This document shows positions 53,478 to 64,000 of a stretch of 64,000 bases of DNA, piece by piece. Each line of letters begins with the position of its first letter. Within the stretch, counting starts at the first letter, position 1. Position numbers and translations under genes: made by a program. The notes below the pieces were generated by a model. That model was not told where the DNA came from, did not search any database, and saw nothing but the letters and a program-made list of their open reading frames with translations. This DNA comes from Roridomyces roridus (taxonomy: Eukaryota > Basidiomycota > Agaricomycetes > Agaricales > Mycenaceae): positions 2,108,001 to 2,172,000 of the forward strand of contig JARKIF010000003.1 of assembly GCA_029378245.1 (NCBI GenBank), written 5' to 3'.

Positions 53478-54966
53478 ATGCCCCCAATTGATGAATTCAT
53501 GGCCACTTCCAACGTCGGCATCGACGCGATTAGACAAGGAAAGTCTCCACCATTTCCCTACAGAGACTGACCAACTCATCATTCTTTTATGCAGGCCTCA
53601 AAGAAAAACGCGCATTCACAAAAGATGCAAAACTCTTTTGTAGCCGCTGCAACAAGCAAGAGACGTCTGCGAGACCGCTTCAGTCTTGCAGCCGCTGCCG
53701 GTAAGTCTGTGTGCCATTACAGTGAGCATCATTCAACTTTTACAGTTCTGTAAGGTGAAATTTCTTGATCGACCGTCAACGCACTTGTTCCCTATCAGTT
53801 CAAGATACTGTTCCCGAGACTGCCAAGTCGCGCATTACTCGCAAGTACACAAGAAAGCGTGCGCCAACTTCCAGGACCCACCGCTTTGTCGTGCCTTCAG
53901 CACCAAGATCGCACTGCCCGGATGTTCCTATCCCGAATCGCCTGTGTTCGGACTGGGCGTGTCCGAGGCAATGGGTGCATGGGTCTCCATAGGAGGGAGC
54001 ATTGACTGTAGGTGCGAATCCATCCGTTTTCAAGGGACAGTTGTCTTACAGCAACTGCAGACTGGCGACATTGCCTGGAGGCATCAAAGGCAGACCTCCC
54101 AAAGACGAGTCGTTGTCGGTGTCGAAGCTTATGGCTATGGTGCCTGGTATGATGGACGGGAAATATTTGGCCCTGAGAATCATGGTGCAGAACCGTGCCC
54201 CAAAGGCAAAGCCTATGGGTGAGTCGGTTTTTTTGGTTCTCACATGCATTTCATGATGCTTTCGACCCAGTGGTTGTGGGTAAAGCGATCGGCGCTTTTG
54301 CTTCTGCCAAAGGAACGCCTCTCTTCCTAGCTGGGAAGGAACCAGGAGAAATAAATGCTATGGTGGATTACCCGCATCTGTACCTGCCTTTTTCTTCATC
54401 AAGATAACTATCCTCACATACATTTTTCAGTGGCCGTGTTATGGGCTTGGCCAAAGTATCCGCAGAAATAACGCACTTCAATGGAAAAGAAGTAAGTCAT
54501 ACTATCCGAACCGACAGAAATCCCATGTTTTCATTAGATCAAAGAGGCTGCATCGTGCTCTGCGGTCAAGGACGCCGATATGTGCGCTGTCCTTCTCAAC
54601 GTTGGTGACTACGCGATGTTCAACATCGAATTTCGCGCTGGAGCTCGGGGCATTACACACGACTTTCAAGCGTTGGAACTGTTGGCGCACGTCCTCGTCC
54701 CCGCAATTCCGTACGACCCCGACGCGACCGAATCATACGCAAAACTCCTTCCACGGGCAGCTGATCTAGATCAAGTTTGCGAAATAAGAGCTGTGATTGA
54801 CCAGGATAGTGTGGGTGCGTGGTACAAGGACTACAAGACACAGGGTGAGAGCGCATACATTGCGAGCCATTATGGAGAAGCTAGAGCGAATATGATTGGA
54901 GCGGGAAATCAGCAGATGCAGGAGATGCTGCAGATGATGATGCAGATGGGTTTAAATTCACAGTAG
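53478..54966 (+). CDS. MYND-type zinc finger protein
   Basis: Start ATG 53478 (MPPIDEFMATSNVGIDAIRQ). Exon 2 carries LFCSRCNKQETSARPLQSCS; the next intron splits the finger and yields SRYCSRDCQVAHYSQVHKKA ending in C. That completes the MYND pattern CxxC, CxxC, YCSxxCQ, HxxxHKxxC. No SET domain is visible. Later exons give a beta-rich region (HLYLPFSSSR, GRVMGLAKVSAEITHFNGKE, DADMCAVLLNVGDYAMFNIE, FRAGARGITHDFQALELLAH). The end is Met/Gln-rich (MLQMMMQMGLNSQ). MYND fingers bind proline-rich partners; the partner is unknown. Confidence 0.85.
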
Positions 54967-55260
54967 AGTAGGAAGGAATGTCAGAGGAGAGCAATGGAAC
55001 CAATCTCGTGTGCCTGACTTGGCAAATCTCGTCATGGAATCGAGTACGCCAGCAATTACTCGCCGAAGCAAGTGGACAGTCGTGGACTGGGACCACTCTC
55101 TAGACAATGGGTTGGTGTCTCTGTGGTTTGCTGCACCAATGTGGGAGCAGTATTACTTTATCCTGGCTACTAATAACGAGGGACATCGACGCTGTCCGAA
55201 TGCCGGAGAACCATCCTTGTTACATTAGCGAAAATTGTACAACTCTATTTCTACAAGGAA

Positions 55261-56652
55261 TCAAGCAGTAACCACAAACAAGTCTCCTCCAGGTGTAGGA
55301 GTCAGGGGATCGCCGCCCGTGAGCACCGGATGGTCGAGACGGTGGAGTGCCAGCGCAAGAGGCGCGCCTGAACTCGGCGGCTCGGGATTTGTAGTGTCGG
55401 ACGGGGTCACGACCAATGACGGAGACGCCGTCGTTGCGACCTCATGCAGGCGTGGCGGTCGTGACTCTATAGCTTCAACAATCTCTTTGAAATCTTCTTC
55501 TCCCGTCCACGCGCCGACAATCTCTTCCAACCCATCGAATCCTTTTGTGCTATTGAGGACCTGCCGGTAGTGCTTCTGCGCGGGCTTGCCAAAGTCGACG
55601 TGCTTGGCCTTGAACTGCGAGACGCAGAATTTAGTCAAGCCCCAGTTGTTGTCGAGATATCTGGCCTGAGGAGAATGGTCAGACGGGTACGGCGAGTTGG
55701 AATGAAGCATACCACGCGAAGGTAGGCAGGGGTAAAAGTCTTTTCGACGTCGTCGAGAGGATTGGCCGAGAAACATGTGGGATTAGCCTCGGCGGCCCTC
55801 GCAATCATGACAGAGTCGGCGCCAGTTATATCACGAATGCGCTTTGCATCTTCTGCCCCAGTGCAATCGCCATTTTCAATGACTGCGATCCCCTTGCCCA
55901 TGCCGTGCACAAAGTCGACAATCTCCCTCAACCGCTCCACGAGGGCCGCGTCGCGGTCACGCATATTGCGGGTGCGGCAATGCACTGTAAGTGCACTGAT
56001 GCCCGTGTTGACGATGCGCTCGACGAGCTTGAGGGTGTCCTCTTGCGAGGGCAAGAGGCGAATTTTAGCGGAGACTGTAATCTCTGGGGGCATGGCAGCA
56101 CGGAGGGCAGGTGAGGATGGAGCAAAGGAGATCGGGATTTGTAAGGAGGGCGGCGCCCATACCGGCGTGGGTGGAGAATGGTTTGGGGCAGCCACAATTG
56201 AGGTCGATGCCGGAGACATCGTTCATGACGACACGAGCAGCTTGGACGGCAAGCTCAGGGTCGGAAGAGCCGATCTGGTAGATGAGGTACGGTTTCTCCA
56301 CGGGATGCGTCGTGAACATTGCGCGACTCTTGCCATTGTATGATATGACGCCGGTTGTGGGGTCAACGCTGCGTTGAGCAGTGCAAAATAGCCTTGTCCT
56401 ACCATCTCTGGGCCCCAGACCAATGTCGCATTATGTTTCAGAGCAACAACCTGGTGGGAACTAGGAACTTATTATTATTTGCAAGGTAACGTTGGTGCTA
56501 AGCGGCGTACGGGCTCCTGAACGGACCATTGGCGCGAGAAAGACGCCATTCTTGAAGTCTTCGGGAGTGAGATGGGCAAATTTCGCGCGCTTTGGAGGTC
56601 GCGGAGAAGGGGAGCGGGAATGAGAGAGTCGCGACATGGCCGCACGAAGCAT
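55261..56652 (-). CDS. SMM1: tRNA-dihydrouridine(20) synthase, Dus2 type
   Basis: Flavoenzyme reducing uridine 20 in tRNA D-loops. Start at MLRAAMSRLSHSRSP (56652; the inner ATG at 56637 is also possible). LAPMVRSG is the Dus FMN-binding start, then ATLVWGPEMVGQG, KPYLIYQIGSSDPELAVQAA, VSGIDLNCGCPKPFSTHAGM with the catalytic Cys, then PPEITVSAKIRLLPSQEDTL, ALTVHCRTRNMRDRD, AVIENGDCTGAEDAKRI and DSVMIARAAEANPTCF. The C-terminal helical domain follows (NWGLTKFCVSQFKAKHVDFG, HYRQVLNSTKGFDG), with a Ser/Pro/Thr-rich tail. It lacks the zinc-finger domain of Dus3. Divergent from TF2 at 137 bp. Confidence 0.93.
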
Positions 56653-56789
56653 AAAATTATGACTAAGCGATCTACATCATCTACTTTTACTACTCAATCG
56701 CCTCAGCGCTCTTGCAATGATTTTTATTCGAGGCGCAGAGACCATCTCGTTGTGATTTGAACGACCGCTTCGGTCATCTCTCTCCTCTC

Positions 56790-59419
56790 ATGTCCAGACA
56801 ATCTTGCGACAATTGCCGCAGTCGTAAAAGCAAGTTTCCCCCCTTTTTCCGCCGCCGTTCATGAACTGACTATGGTTGCAGCTCGATGTGAGCTATCGCA
56901 GTTTTCCGCCGCATATTTCAACCATGCATACGTCCAGGCGACGGTTTGAGCAAACCAGAGATGAAAGTTGCAACAATTGCCTTGCTCTGGGCAATTCCTG
57001 TACGTATTTACACGCGCCTGTGAAGAGAGGCCCGAAAAGCAAGTAGGTTGAAGGCCTTTTTGGGATTTCAAGGCTAATAAAGTACAAAGACTTGCCACCG
57101 AGGTCCAGGAGAAGAACAGGTAGGTTTTGGTGGTTTCCAGATGTCATCTCAACCATTCCAAGGTTGATTCAAGACCTGAAACAGAAGATTGCGACCCTGG
57201 AAGCGAGACTGTCTGCCGCTGTGTGCTCACTGTGTGCTCAGCCGTTGCAAACGCTATCGCCTCCCACAACCACCATGGAGACTACTCCGACTTATGAATC
57301 CGACCAAAGCACAGAGGACGACGATACCGACATCTCTGAGGAACTTAGCGCCCAGTTTCGCAAAGTTTCAATCCAATTGAAGGCAAGCAGGCCCACAGCA
57401 ACCCATCTCCTGGTCCAGCCACCCCGCCTAACCTCGTCCTTGCGTCCAGGGATTTTCGTCCGAATCTTTTGGTCAAGTTAGCAATATGCAATTTGTCAGG
57501 GCAGCACTCGCGGTGCGCAGGTCCGTAGAACCATATGGGCCCACTCATAGTTATGGCAGATCCAAGAAAAACACAAAGGTCATTCTTCCCCAGCCCCTCT
57601 TGCACGTCCAATATACTGGGACCAAACCCCGTGGGAGAAAGAATTCTACGACCAACAGCCTTGTTATATTTTCCCAGATCCCGACCTCGTTGAATCACTT
57701 CTCGCACTCTATTTTACCAATTTTCACCCGACATTCCCGTTACTCCATCGTGATTTCTTCCGACAGCAAGTGGCAGAAGGGTTACACCTGACAAACACCA
57801 AGTTTGGAGCGCTTCTGCTAGCGGTGTTGGCTGTTGCCTCACGAGTAGGCTTCCTCGATCTCCTTGGTCTCCTTCTCACGAGAGCCGCCACAGGACTCTA
57901 ACGATCCACGAGTCACGGTGGATGGCAATACTCTATCCTCGGGTTGGAGGTTCATCACCCAAGTACAACCCGTTGAAAACTTTTTCGACGTGACAATCCA
58001 TGATTTGCAATTCAATTGTGTAAGCTTCCAATCCACCGCCCGAGACGAGCACTGAACTTGATCAGCTCATGACACTGTTTTACATGGGAACTAGTGCTCC
58101 TCATACGGGCTGGTTATACCTCGTAAGCTAATTCAACGGAAACGTTTGGCTCTTACTCATCTCGCAGGGATTTGCAATCCGCTTCCTGCAGTATCGAGGA
58201 GAACACGATCGGAAGCGGCATGGTATGAAAGTTGTCGATGAGCTGTGGAACCGCGCGTTCTGGTGAGTCTGATCTTTCTCGGCTGTCTTGTCTATAACCA
58301 ACTTCTCATCAGGTGTATATTCATCCTCGACAGAATGATATCCGCCTTCTTGGGACGCCCACCTGCGCTTCACAAGGAAGAGTATGCACCTTGTAACCCG
58401 TCTGAAATGCTTCCAATATTCTCACAGTTACTATGTTGATCCACCTTTGGAGGTCGACGACGAATATTGGGACCACGGATTCGTACAGCCGCTCGGGAAA
58501 CCGTCCGCACTGTCATTCTTTGTCAACTTGGTGCGACTTGCGGAGGTAATGATCCCCCCTGCTCCGCGAGCCCCATTACCAAACCCAATAGATCATGGGA
58601 GATGCGCTACGTCGGCTTCATAACCACCCGAAGTTGCGAGAGGTGACTGCCCAACAAGATATCGTCGCCGAGCTGGACTCTTTGATGAACAACTTTATCG
58701 ACACCCTACCCTCCCACCGTAAGCAAGCTTTCCGTTCTCGTATCCGTATGCTGAAGTTTTCAGTCCGTTGGGATCCCAACAAGGATCAGGAAGGCATTTT
58801 CTTTGACCAGGCTGCGATGCTTCACGCGACGTATTGTTATGTCCAGATTGTCATCCACAGACCGTTCATGAACAAGCAAATTTCTGTACCGTCCACTATC
58901 ATCTGTACCACAGCAGCGCGGGTCGAGCTCAGCGTCGCGGAAATCTGGACAAACAAACTACAGCGCGTTCCTTCGCCGTTTCTTCAAGTACATCCCCCAC
59001 AGTTTTTGCGACCGCGGACTTATGGTTTCTTAGAACGCCACGTTTGCATCGGCTGTCGTTCTACTTATCAATATATTTTCCACCCGACACGCCAAGATGC
59101 CTTTGGATGTCGACAAGGACAGAGGACTAGTTGAAGGAGGGATGAAAGTACTGCAAGTCGCCGAAACCAGGTATATGTGTGTCTCGCCGCGTAATTCATT
59201 TACACACCAAATTTGCAGGTGGCACGCCGCCGGAAGACGATGGGAATTGCTTAATGAACTACAGTCTCTCTTCAGACCTTCGCCAACAAGTCACAGAGGC
59301 CAAGAATTGTCTTGCGAAAATTCCGCCCTGGGACTTCCATTGAGCAGTTACTCGCAGAGACTGGGTGGAACGAATCATCAGACTTGACGTCTATGTGGTT
59401 CATGGGCGGATCTCTGTGA
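56790..59419 (+). pseudogene. Zn2Cys6 transcription factor TF2, paralogue of TF1, apparently frame-disrupted
   Basis: Start MSRQSCDNCRSRK at 56790. The fungal_trans region is well preserved and spliced like TF1: HRDFFRQQVAEGLHLT, DPRVTVDGNTLSSGWRF, MGTSAPHTGWLYL, LWNRAFWCIFILDRMISAFL, DDEYWDHGFVQPLGKPSALS and LDSLMNNFIDTLPSH. Three places do not join in frame. In the zinc finger, splicing equivalent to TF1 gives RKTRCDG, but one base is then lacking before ESCNNCLALGNSCTY. Near 59268 and near 59328 one extra base each separates NELQS, SDLRQQVTEAKNCLAKIPP and GTSIEQLLAET. An alternative acceptor at 56888 keeps the 5' frame open but deletes the third Cys. Either a decaying gene or several assembly indels. 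Confidence 0.6.
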
Positions 59420-59449
59420 GGCTGAACTTCCTTCTCTTTGTCGACATGC

Positions 59450-60439
59450 TCATTCTTCCAAGGAACATGGACCTGCGCATGGAGAATATGACTTTTTAAC
59501 CCTTTCCCATTGAATACAGTCTAATGAATACAGTACATTACTTCTCTGAAAGAAGCTTGAGCTCAATGGATATAGAAATCGACTCTGCAACTCACTGGAG
59601 CCCATCTTCAGCCACTTGGGTATCTTCTTCTCGATCGAACTCGTCGCGCCCTTGGACTCTGGACTCGACCCAGAAGGGGCACCCTCCAAGACCGGTGGCT
59701 TTGGGAGATCGATCGCCTGTGCAAGTACCTCGGGCGCCAGAGGCGCCGAGACACCGGAACCTGTTTGACCACTGAATCGAATCCGAAGCAGCAGAAAAGG
59801 AAAACGCACCATTGAGTGCGCGGGCCTCGTCTTCCTGGGTGCCATCTTCGAAGCGCAGAAGAAGGACCGAGGACGGGGCAAGAGACAACTCTGACAGAGT
59901 GAGATCGCGAACGGCGAGATCGGAGACCTTGAGGTCGCGCTTTGGTGGCTGATACAAGACAAATTTGACGGGTTTCACATCTTCTCTGAGGGAACCTCGT
60001 GTGAACGCGTACACGGCGCGTATCTTGCTGTTGGAGGGGAAAGATTTCTCCAGCTGCGTGCCGTCCGTGAAGCGAATGCGAATGGTCGTCTAAGTGAAAT
60101 CAACGGGGACCTAGAAAGCCAATCTGTCTACGCACTGTTGGCCAACGATCCCGTTTCGATTTCTCAGCCGCCTCGGTCACAGCCCGTAACTGTAGCGGTG
60201 CATTGGCAAGCGCTTGAGTTTTTGCTGCGAGACCACTCTGAGCGAGTTTGAGATCTGCCGTCGTCGGGGTAAAGTATTCGTCGGGCAGCGAGGCTGGTCA
60301 GAGATTGAGTCGTTGAAGAACGCGTCATGCAGCAGCGGGGCTCACGCAAAGGCGCAGCAGAGGATATGGGTTTATAAACCTTGAAAGAGGACGTGGCCTC
60401 AGGCGTCGTCTCCGACGGACCAGCTTCAGGCTGCGACAT
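59450..60439 (-). CDS. UBX-domain protein (TUG/ASPSCR1-like)
   Basis: Probable Cdc48/p97 cofactor. Start MSQPEAGPSETTPEATSSF at 60439, with KVYKPISSAAPL. After introns come ASLPDEYFTPTTADLKLAQS and TEAAEKSKRDRWPTTTIRIR. The UBX fold reads RIRFTDGTQLEKSFPSNSKI, RAVYAFTRGSLREDVKPVKF, VLYQPPKRDLKVSDLAVRDL and SLAPSSVLLLRFEDGTQ, the order strand-helix-strand-strand of UBX domains. A 51-nt intron (AAT G/gtgcg...aaacag) continues to GSGVSAPLAPEVLAQAIDLP and EKKIPKWLKMG, typical of TUG-type C termini. The last about 40 residues before the stop at 59450 may be altered by an unseen intron. Confidence 0.82.
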
Positions 60440-60784
60440 GAGATACAACGAACTACAGATGAAATTCAATTCGCAAGTACAGCACGACAATTGTCCTCAC
60501 TAGTAAGGTTACAGATACTGGAGAACGAGTCGTCAGCGTTTGAAGATGGAAAGTACACCGAGAAAAAAATTCAGAAAAAAGTAGTTGTCTCATACTGTCT
60601 GTCCCAGGACCGCTGGCGGGCGGTCCCTTTGGTATGAGACAGCCAGAGGTCGAACGCAAATTACAAAGAAACATCATGAAAAAGACAAGGAGACGGAAAC
60701 TCACTGGAAGATGGAGGACGGAAGAGAAGGGCGGTTTGTTTGTGTTTGTGACGCGGCCCGATCACTCTTGTCTCTCGATTTCTC
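60440..60784. promoter_or_regulatory. Divergent promoter space between UBX and PITH genes
   Basis: A 345-bp space between head-to-head genes, presumably with both promoters. No specific element was recognised; an 83-codon minus-strand frame inside is not supported. Confidence 0.45.
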
Positions 60785-61615
60785 ATGCCACACGAACACG
60801 GCGACAATTGCGGTCACGAAAGCACGGACCACGACCATGACCATGACCACGATAGTTCTGACCTTGGTCCAAACGACAATCTCTTTTCTCATATCGATCG
60901 TGAAAAAGTAGTCGCATTGAATGCCGAAGGGCAGGGCTCTACAGTTATCAAACCTTGGCATGAGCGTTTGGATGAAGAAAAGGTTCCCGCTCTCAGTATG
61001 ACGCCCATCCGACTCGTCTCATTTCCTTTCAGTCAATTGAATCTGATGCAGACGATTCCATGTTTGTTTGACTCGTCGCTGGATACTGACCACTATACTC
61101 AGTTGTACCTCCAGGATCCTTCACATACCCTTCACCGGCTCAGTGAGACTGCGCAGTCTGCTCTTGAAAACTGGGCCCGCAGACCAAACGCCGGCTAAAG
61201 TCGTCCTTTACTCTAATCAAGGCAATTTCGATTTCGAAGACGTTGCAGAGAAGACGCCTGCCCAGGAGTTCGAGGTTGCGCAAGGCCGTGAAGTCGGAGA
61301 ATATGCTCTGAGGTTTGTGCATTGCGTGCTTGACCAAAAGCTCATGTCAGACTAGAACCGTGAAATTCTCGAACCTCTCCTCCGTCTCGCTATTCTTTCC
61401 TAGATCTCAGGGTGCTGACAGCATCAAGATTTTTTATGTCGGTTTCTTGGGCCATTGGACTGAGGCACGACCCTACTTTTCCATCTTGACCTCAACCTAA
61501 CTAGTTCCAGCGTAAAACAAGTGCAGTCGTCACTGTCTACGAAGCGCAGGCCAACTTGGCGGACCATGAGAAGATTCAGGGGACGGACGGAGCGTTCAGT
61601 ACGCCCCAGTATTAA
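60785..61615 (+). CDS. PITH-domain protein (PITHD1 homologue)
   Basis: Proteasome-interacting thioredoxin-like C-terminal (PITH) domain protein without the thioredoxin part. MPHEHGDNCGHE and a His-Asp repeat open the protein, as in eukaryotic PITHD1, followed by DLGPNDNLFSHIDREKVVAL and IKPWHERLDEEK. An intron leads to SIESDADDSM; a phase-2 intron (AT/gtttg...ctccag) continues to ILHIPFTGSVRLRSLLLKTG. Then KVVLYSNQGNFDFEDVAEKT, EYALR, TVKFSNLSSVSLFFPRSQGA, IKIFYVGFLGHWTE and finally VVTVYEAQANLADHEKIQG. It ends with FSTPQY. Introns restore the conserved order without gaps. Confidence 0.92.
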
Positions 61616-61721
61616 AGAAAAGAACCTTGTATTTTAGTGTCTGTATCATCATGATCCATTGCCCAATGCGTGATCCCGTGTTAATATACAGATGCTCTAA
61701 AGTACAAGGCATAAAGCTGCT

Positions 61722-64000
61722 TCAACCTCCTACATTCCCGTTCATTTCTTGATTCCGCGCCATGAAGCTTTGCATCATCTCATAGCTCACCGCGCCACCG
61801 CTGCCGCCAGTCGGACCCCGCCCAGGTCCTCCTCCACCCATCATGTCTGTATACATCCCTGGATTCGCTCCCATACCACCCGCGGCCGCATTTCCGGCAA
61901 ACTGCGCAGGATTGAATCCACCCTTCATGGGCTGTTGCTGAGGCTGCTGGCCCATTTGTGGCATCATTCCCATCTGCTGTGGCGGAACCTGACCCTGAGC
62001 TGCCGCGAGCCTCTGTCTTCTTTGCTCCTGCCCGGCATGGATGAGCTTCTGCATGAGCGTGTTGCGCTCTGTCTGGTTCATCTTGGCCAGTTGGGCAGCA
62101 AACTGGGGCGTGATGTTGACCCCGTGCGTCATCAAGTAGTTGTTGATCAACACGAGGGCCTGGGGAGCTGAAACAGAACCGGTCTGAGGAGGCGGGGGCT
62201 GGTTGGGTGGTAGGGGAGCAGGATTCTGAATTATGCTGGGCGCGGGATCGCCCTGGGGTAGATCCGGAATGCCGTTCAGCGGGAAGAATGCCCCAACCAA
62301 ACCGGCGCCCTGAACAGGGAAGAAAAGCACGTTGTTGGATACTTTTCCGTTGGGCAATTGCCAAGAGGAAACAAAGTACAAATTCTTGCTAACGAGCAGC
62401 GCAACAAGGGCCTTGTAGCCCATTTCGTTGTTGACCGAGTTGGGAGCTGTGGGATTGGCAGCGAAGGTACAAATCGCAGGTTCCACGCGTCTCATCCACA
62501 CTTGAAGGCTTTGCATTGTCACCGCAGGCTTCTCTGCGATCGTGAGAGTAAGGGAGGTCGGCCAAGTCGTCGCGTGACTGCAAGAATCATGAAATCCAGA
62601 GAAAAGTCTAGGATGCTCGTACTTACCAGGCATCGGGATTTACGCTGCTCGCGACGACAAAGGTAGAGATCTGCCGCGGCTCTCCTGCCGGGTTCGTCCC
62701 GGACCACGTTATGGGACCCTGCCACACAGGAGGAGCGTTCCTCATCGCGGCACCGGTCTGCCTCGCACGTTCCTTCTGCTCTAGCATTTTTTGCATCTGC
62801 TGTTGTATCAGGGGCGACGGCGCCCCACCAGCCGGATTTGTGGGCATATTTGCAGGCATGAGATTCGGGTTTCGTGGCATGCCACCGCTCAGGGACCGCA
62901 TGTGACCCGGAGACTCTGAAAGGTTCGACGACGGTTGCGGTGGCATCGCGTTGTCATTGGTATCTGGCGTATTCAGGTGGTGGTCATTGGTACTCTGGGG
63001 TGTCGGTACTGGTTGTGGCGGTATGATCTGCTGATGCGGCCCATCGGAAGCTTGTTGGGATCCTGGGGCGGCTTGTACACCTTGCTGAGTCTGCCCCGCC
63101 ATACTCTGCCCCTGCTGCGCTGCAGCCATCTGCTGTGCGCGATATATCATACGTTGTTGATTGAGCATCGCGGCTATGCTCTGCTTCAACTTGGTATAAA
63201 TGACGTTCTTCTCTGTCCATTGGGCCGTAAAGCTCTCCACCGCTGCGGTATCACCCCTGGCACGTGCTTCGCTAATTGCCGCCTCGAGAGCGCGCACCGG
63301 TGTCTCGGCCGCGCGATAGGCAATTTGCAACTGATTGACCTGCTGCTGGGTAAACCTATGCATTGGTAGCGCTGAAGGCGGCGCAGAGGGTGGAGGGACG
63401 GCCGTTGCGGTACTATTCACCGATGGCGGTGCCGATGGAGGAGTGATTTTGGGAGGTGTTGTGGCAATTGCCGGCACCGGAGAAGACTGAGCAAGGTTCG
63501 GCGAGGTGTTTGTATTCGGTGGGGAAATCTTGGCTCGTTTGGGATCTGGGGTTTTCTCCGCAGCGAGAGGCTCTCCCGGACGTTTCAGACCTTTTGTAGG
63601 GTAACCTGACAAGAGAACCGTGTGTTGTGGTTTCACAGAGAACCAAGGCGGCATTGGAGAGGTTGTGGAGAGGGAATGTAGGGTGGAAAACTTGTCAAGG
63701 TTCGGGCGGAGAGATATTGAGCTAAGGTGGATATTTCGCTGTATAATTGAATTGGAAAGGATTGAAGGTAAGGACTAGTACAACACACCCGTTTAATTTC
63801 AGCCGGTAAAGAGTCCCATGTGACGAAATCCAGCGAGGGGCAAAGGTTGCACTGGGGGCGTTCCGAGTCGTCCGGTAAGGATGCGGCAACATGTATGATG
63901 TGTTGTGGCGGAACGGGGCTCGCACTGAGTCCGAGGGTATCGAATAGTTCGAGAGCAGCGACAAAACCCTCGAGCGCAGCCATTCCCATGTCCCCACCGC
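61722..64000 (-). CDS. Med25-like protein (VWA-like and PTOV/ACID-like regions), 5' end outside window
   Basis: Probably Mediator subunit 25-like; the gene enters from the right edge. The first visible exon (GMAALEGFVAALELFDTLGL, PQHIIHVAASLPDDSERPQC, DFVTWDSLPAEIKR) resembles the end of the Med25 VWA fold. Splicing gives LNISLRPNLDKFSTLHSLST and PPWFSVKPQHTVLLSGYPTK. A Pro/Ser-rich region with KRAKISPP and a helical part (QLQIAYRAAETPVRALEAAI) follow, then Gln-rich sequence. VWQGPITWSGTNPAGEPRQI starts the PTOV/ACID-like domain, which continues beyond an intron with TWPTSLTLTIAE, LVALLVSKNLYFVSSWQLPN and GLVGAFFPLNGIPDLPQGDP. The end is Gln/Met/Gly-rich to the stop at 61722. Fungal Med25-like assignments rest on weak similarity, so the name is provisional. 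Confidence 0.68.

Noticed and set aside
1..64000. CRISPR arrays, rRNA genes, bacterial operon signals
   Set aside because: None seen; gene structure is eukaryotic throughout.

Overview
The window is nuclear DNA of a filamentous basidiomycete, most likely an Agaricomycete. The genes carry many introns of about 45-60 nt with GT...AG or GC...AG borders. The families point the same way: FunK1-type kinases, DUF6533/DUF6534 multi-pass membrane proteins, F-box proteins of the mushroom type, the chitin synthase chaperone Chs7, and a dynein heavy chain that stops after its tail region, which is the split arrangement known from Agaricomycetes. I do not assign a genus.

Layout. 1-4500: mitochondrial Hsp10, succinate dehydrogenase membrane anchor, and a Zn2Cys6 transcription factor (TF1). 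5173-30042: an accessory block dominated by a direct tandem duplication of about 11.5-11.9 kb (copy 1, 5382-17303; copy 2, 17304-28845). The unit holds a DUF6533 membrane protein, an MFS transporter, an FAD monooxygenase, a DUF6534 membrane protein, a FunK1 kinase, a DXD glycosyltransferase and the start of an unknown gene G. 30084-37107: ribosomal protein uL23, two related coiled-coil genes, a secreted two-domain protein, an orphan and signal peptidase subunit SPC2. 37237-48406: housekeeping genes for a PWI/SR splicing factor, Chs7, proteasome beta-4, NOT2, the dynein tail (dhc1) and PP4 catalytic subunit. 48483-53286: F-box/LRR-like genes. 53478-64000: MYND protein, Dus2, a second Zn2Cys6 gene (TF2, apparently decaying), UBX protein, PITH protein and a Med25-like protein cut by the window edge.

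The most striking feature is the tandem duplication. The junction truncates gene G in copy 1 and the DUF6533 gene in copy 2. The other genes decayed in a complementary pattern: the transporter and glycosyltransferase read intact only in copy 1, while the monooxygenase, complete gene G and the long-tailed kinase read intact only in copy 2. The two copies together preserve about one working set. Several of the disabling changes are 1-2 nt indels, so assembly error or a misjoined dikaryotic haplotype must be excluded first.

Genes are densely packed. Head-to-head pairs share intergenic spaces of 70-350 bp (dhc1/PP4C, SPC2/SRRM1, F-box/LRR, DUS2/TF2, UBX/PITH), which suggests bidirectional promoters. 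All exon structures were read by hand from splice motifs and family conservation; CDS coordinates span first to last coding base including introns.
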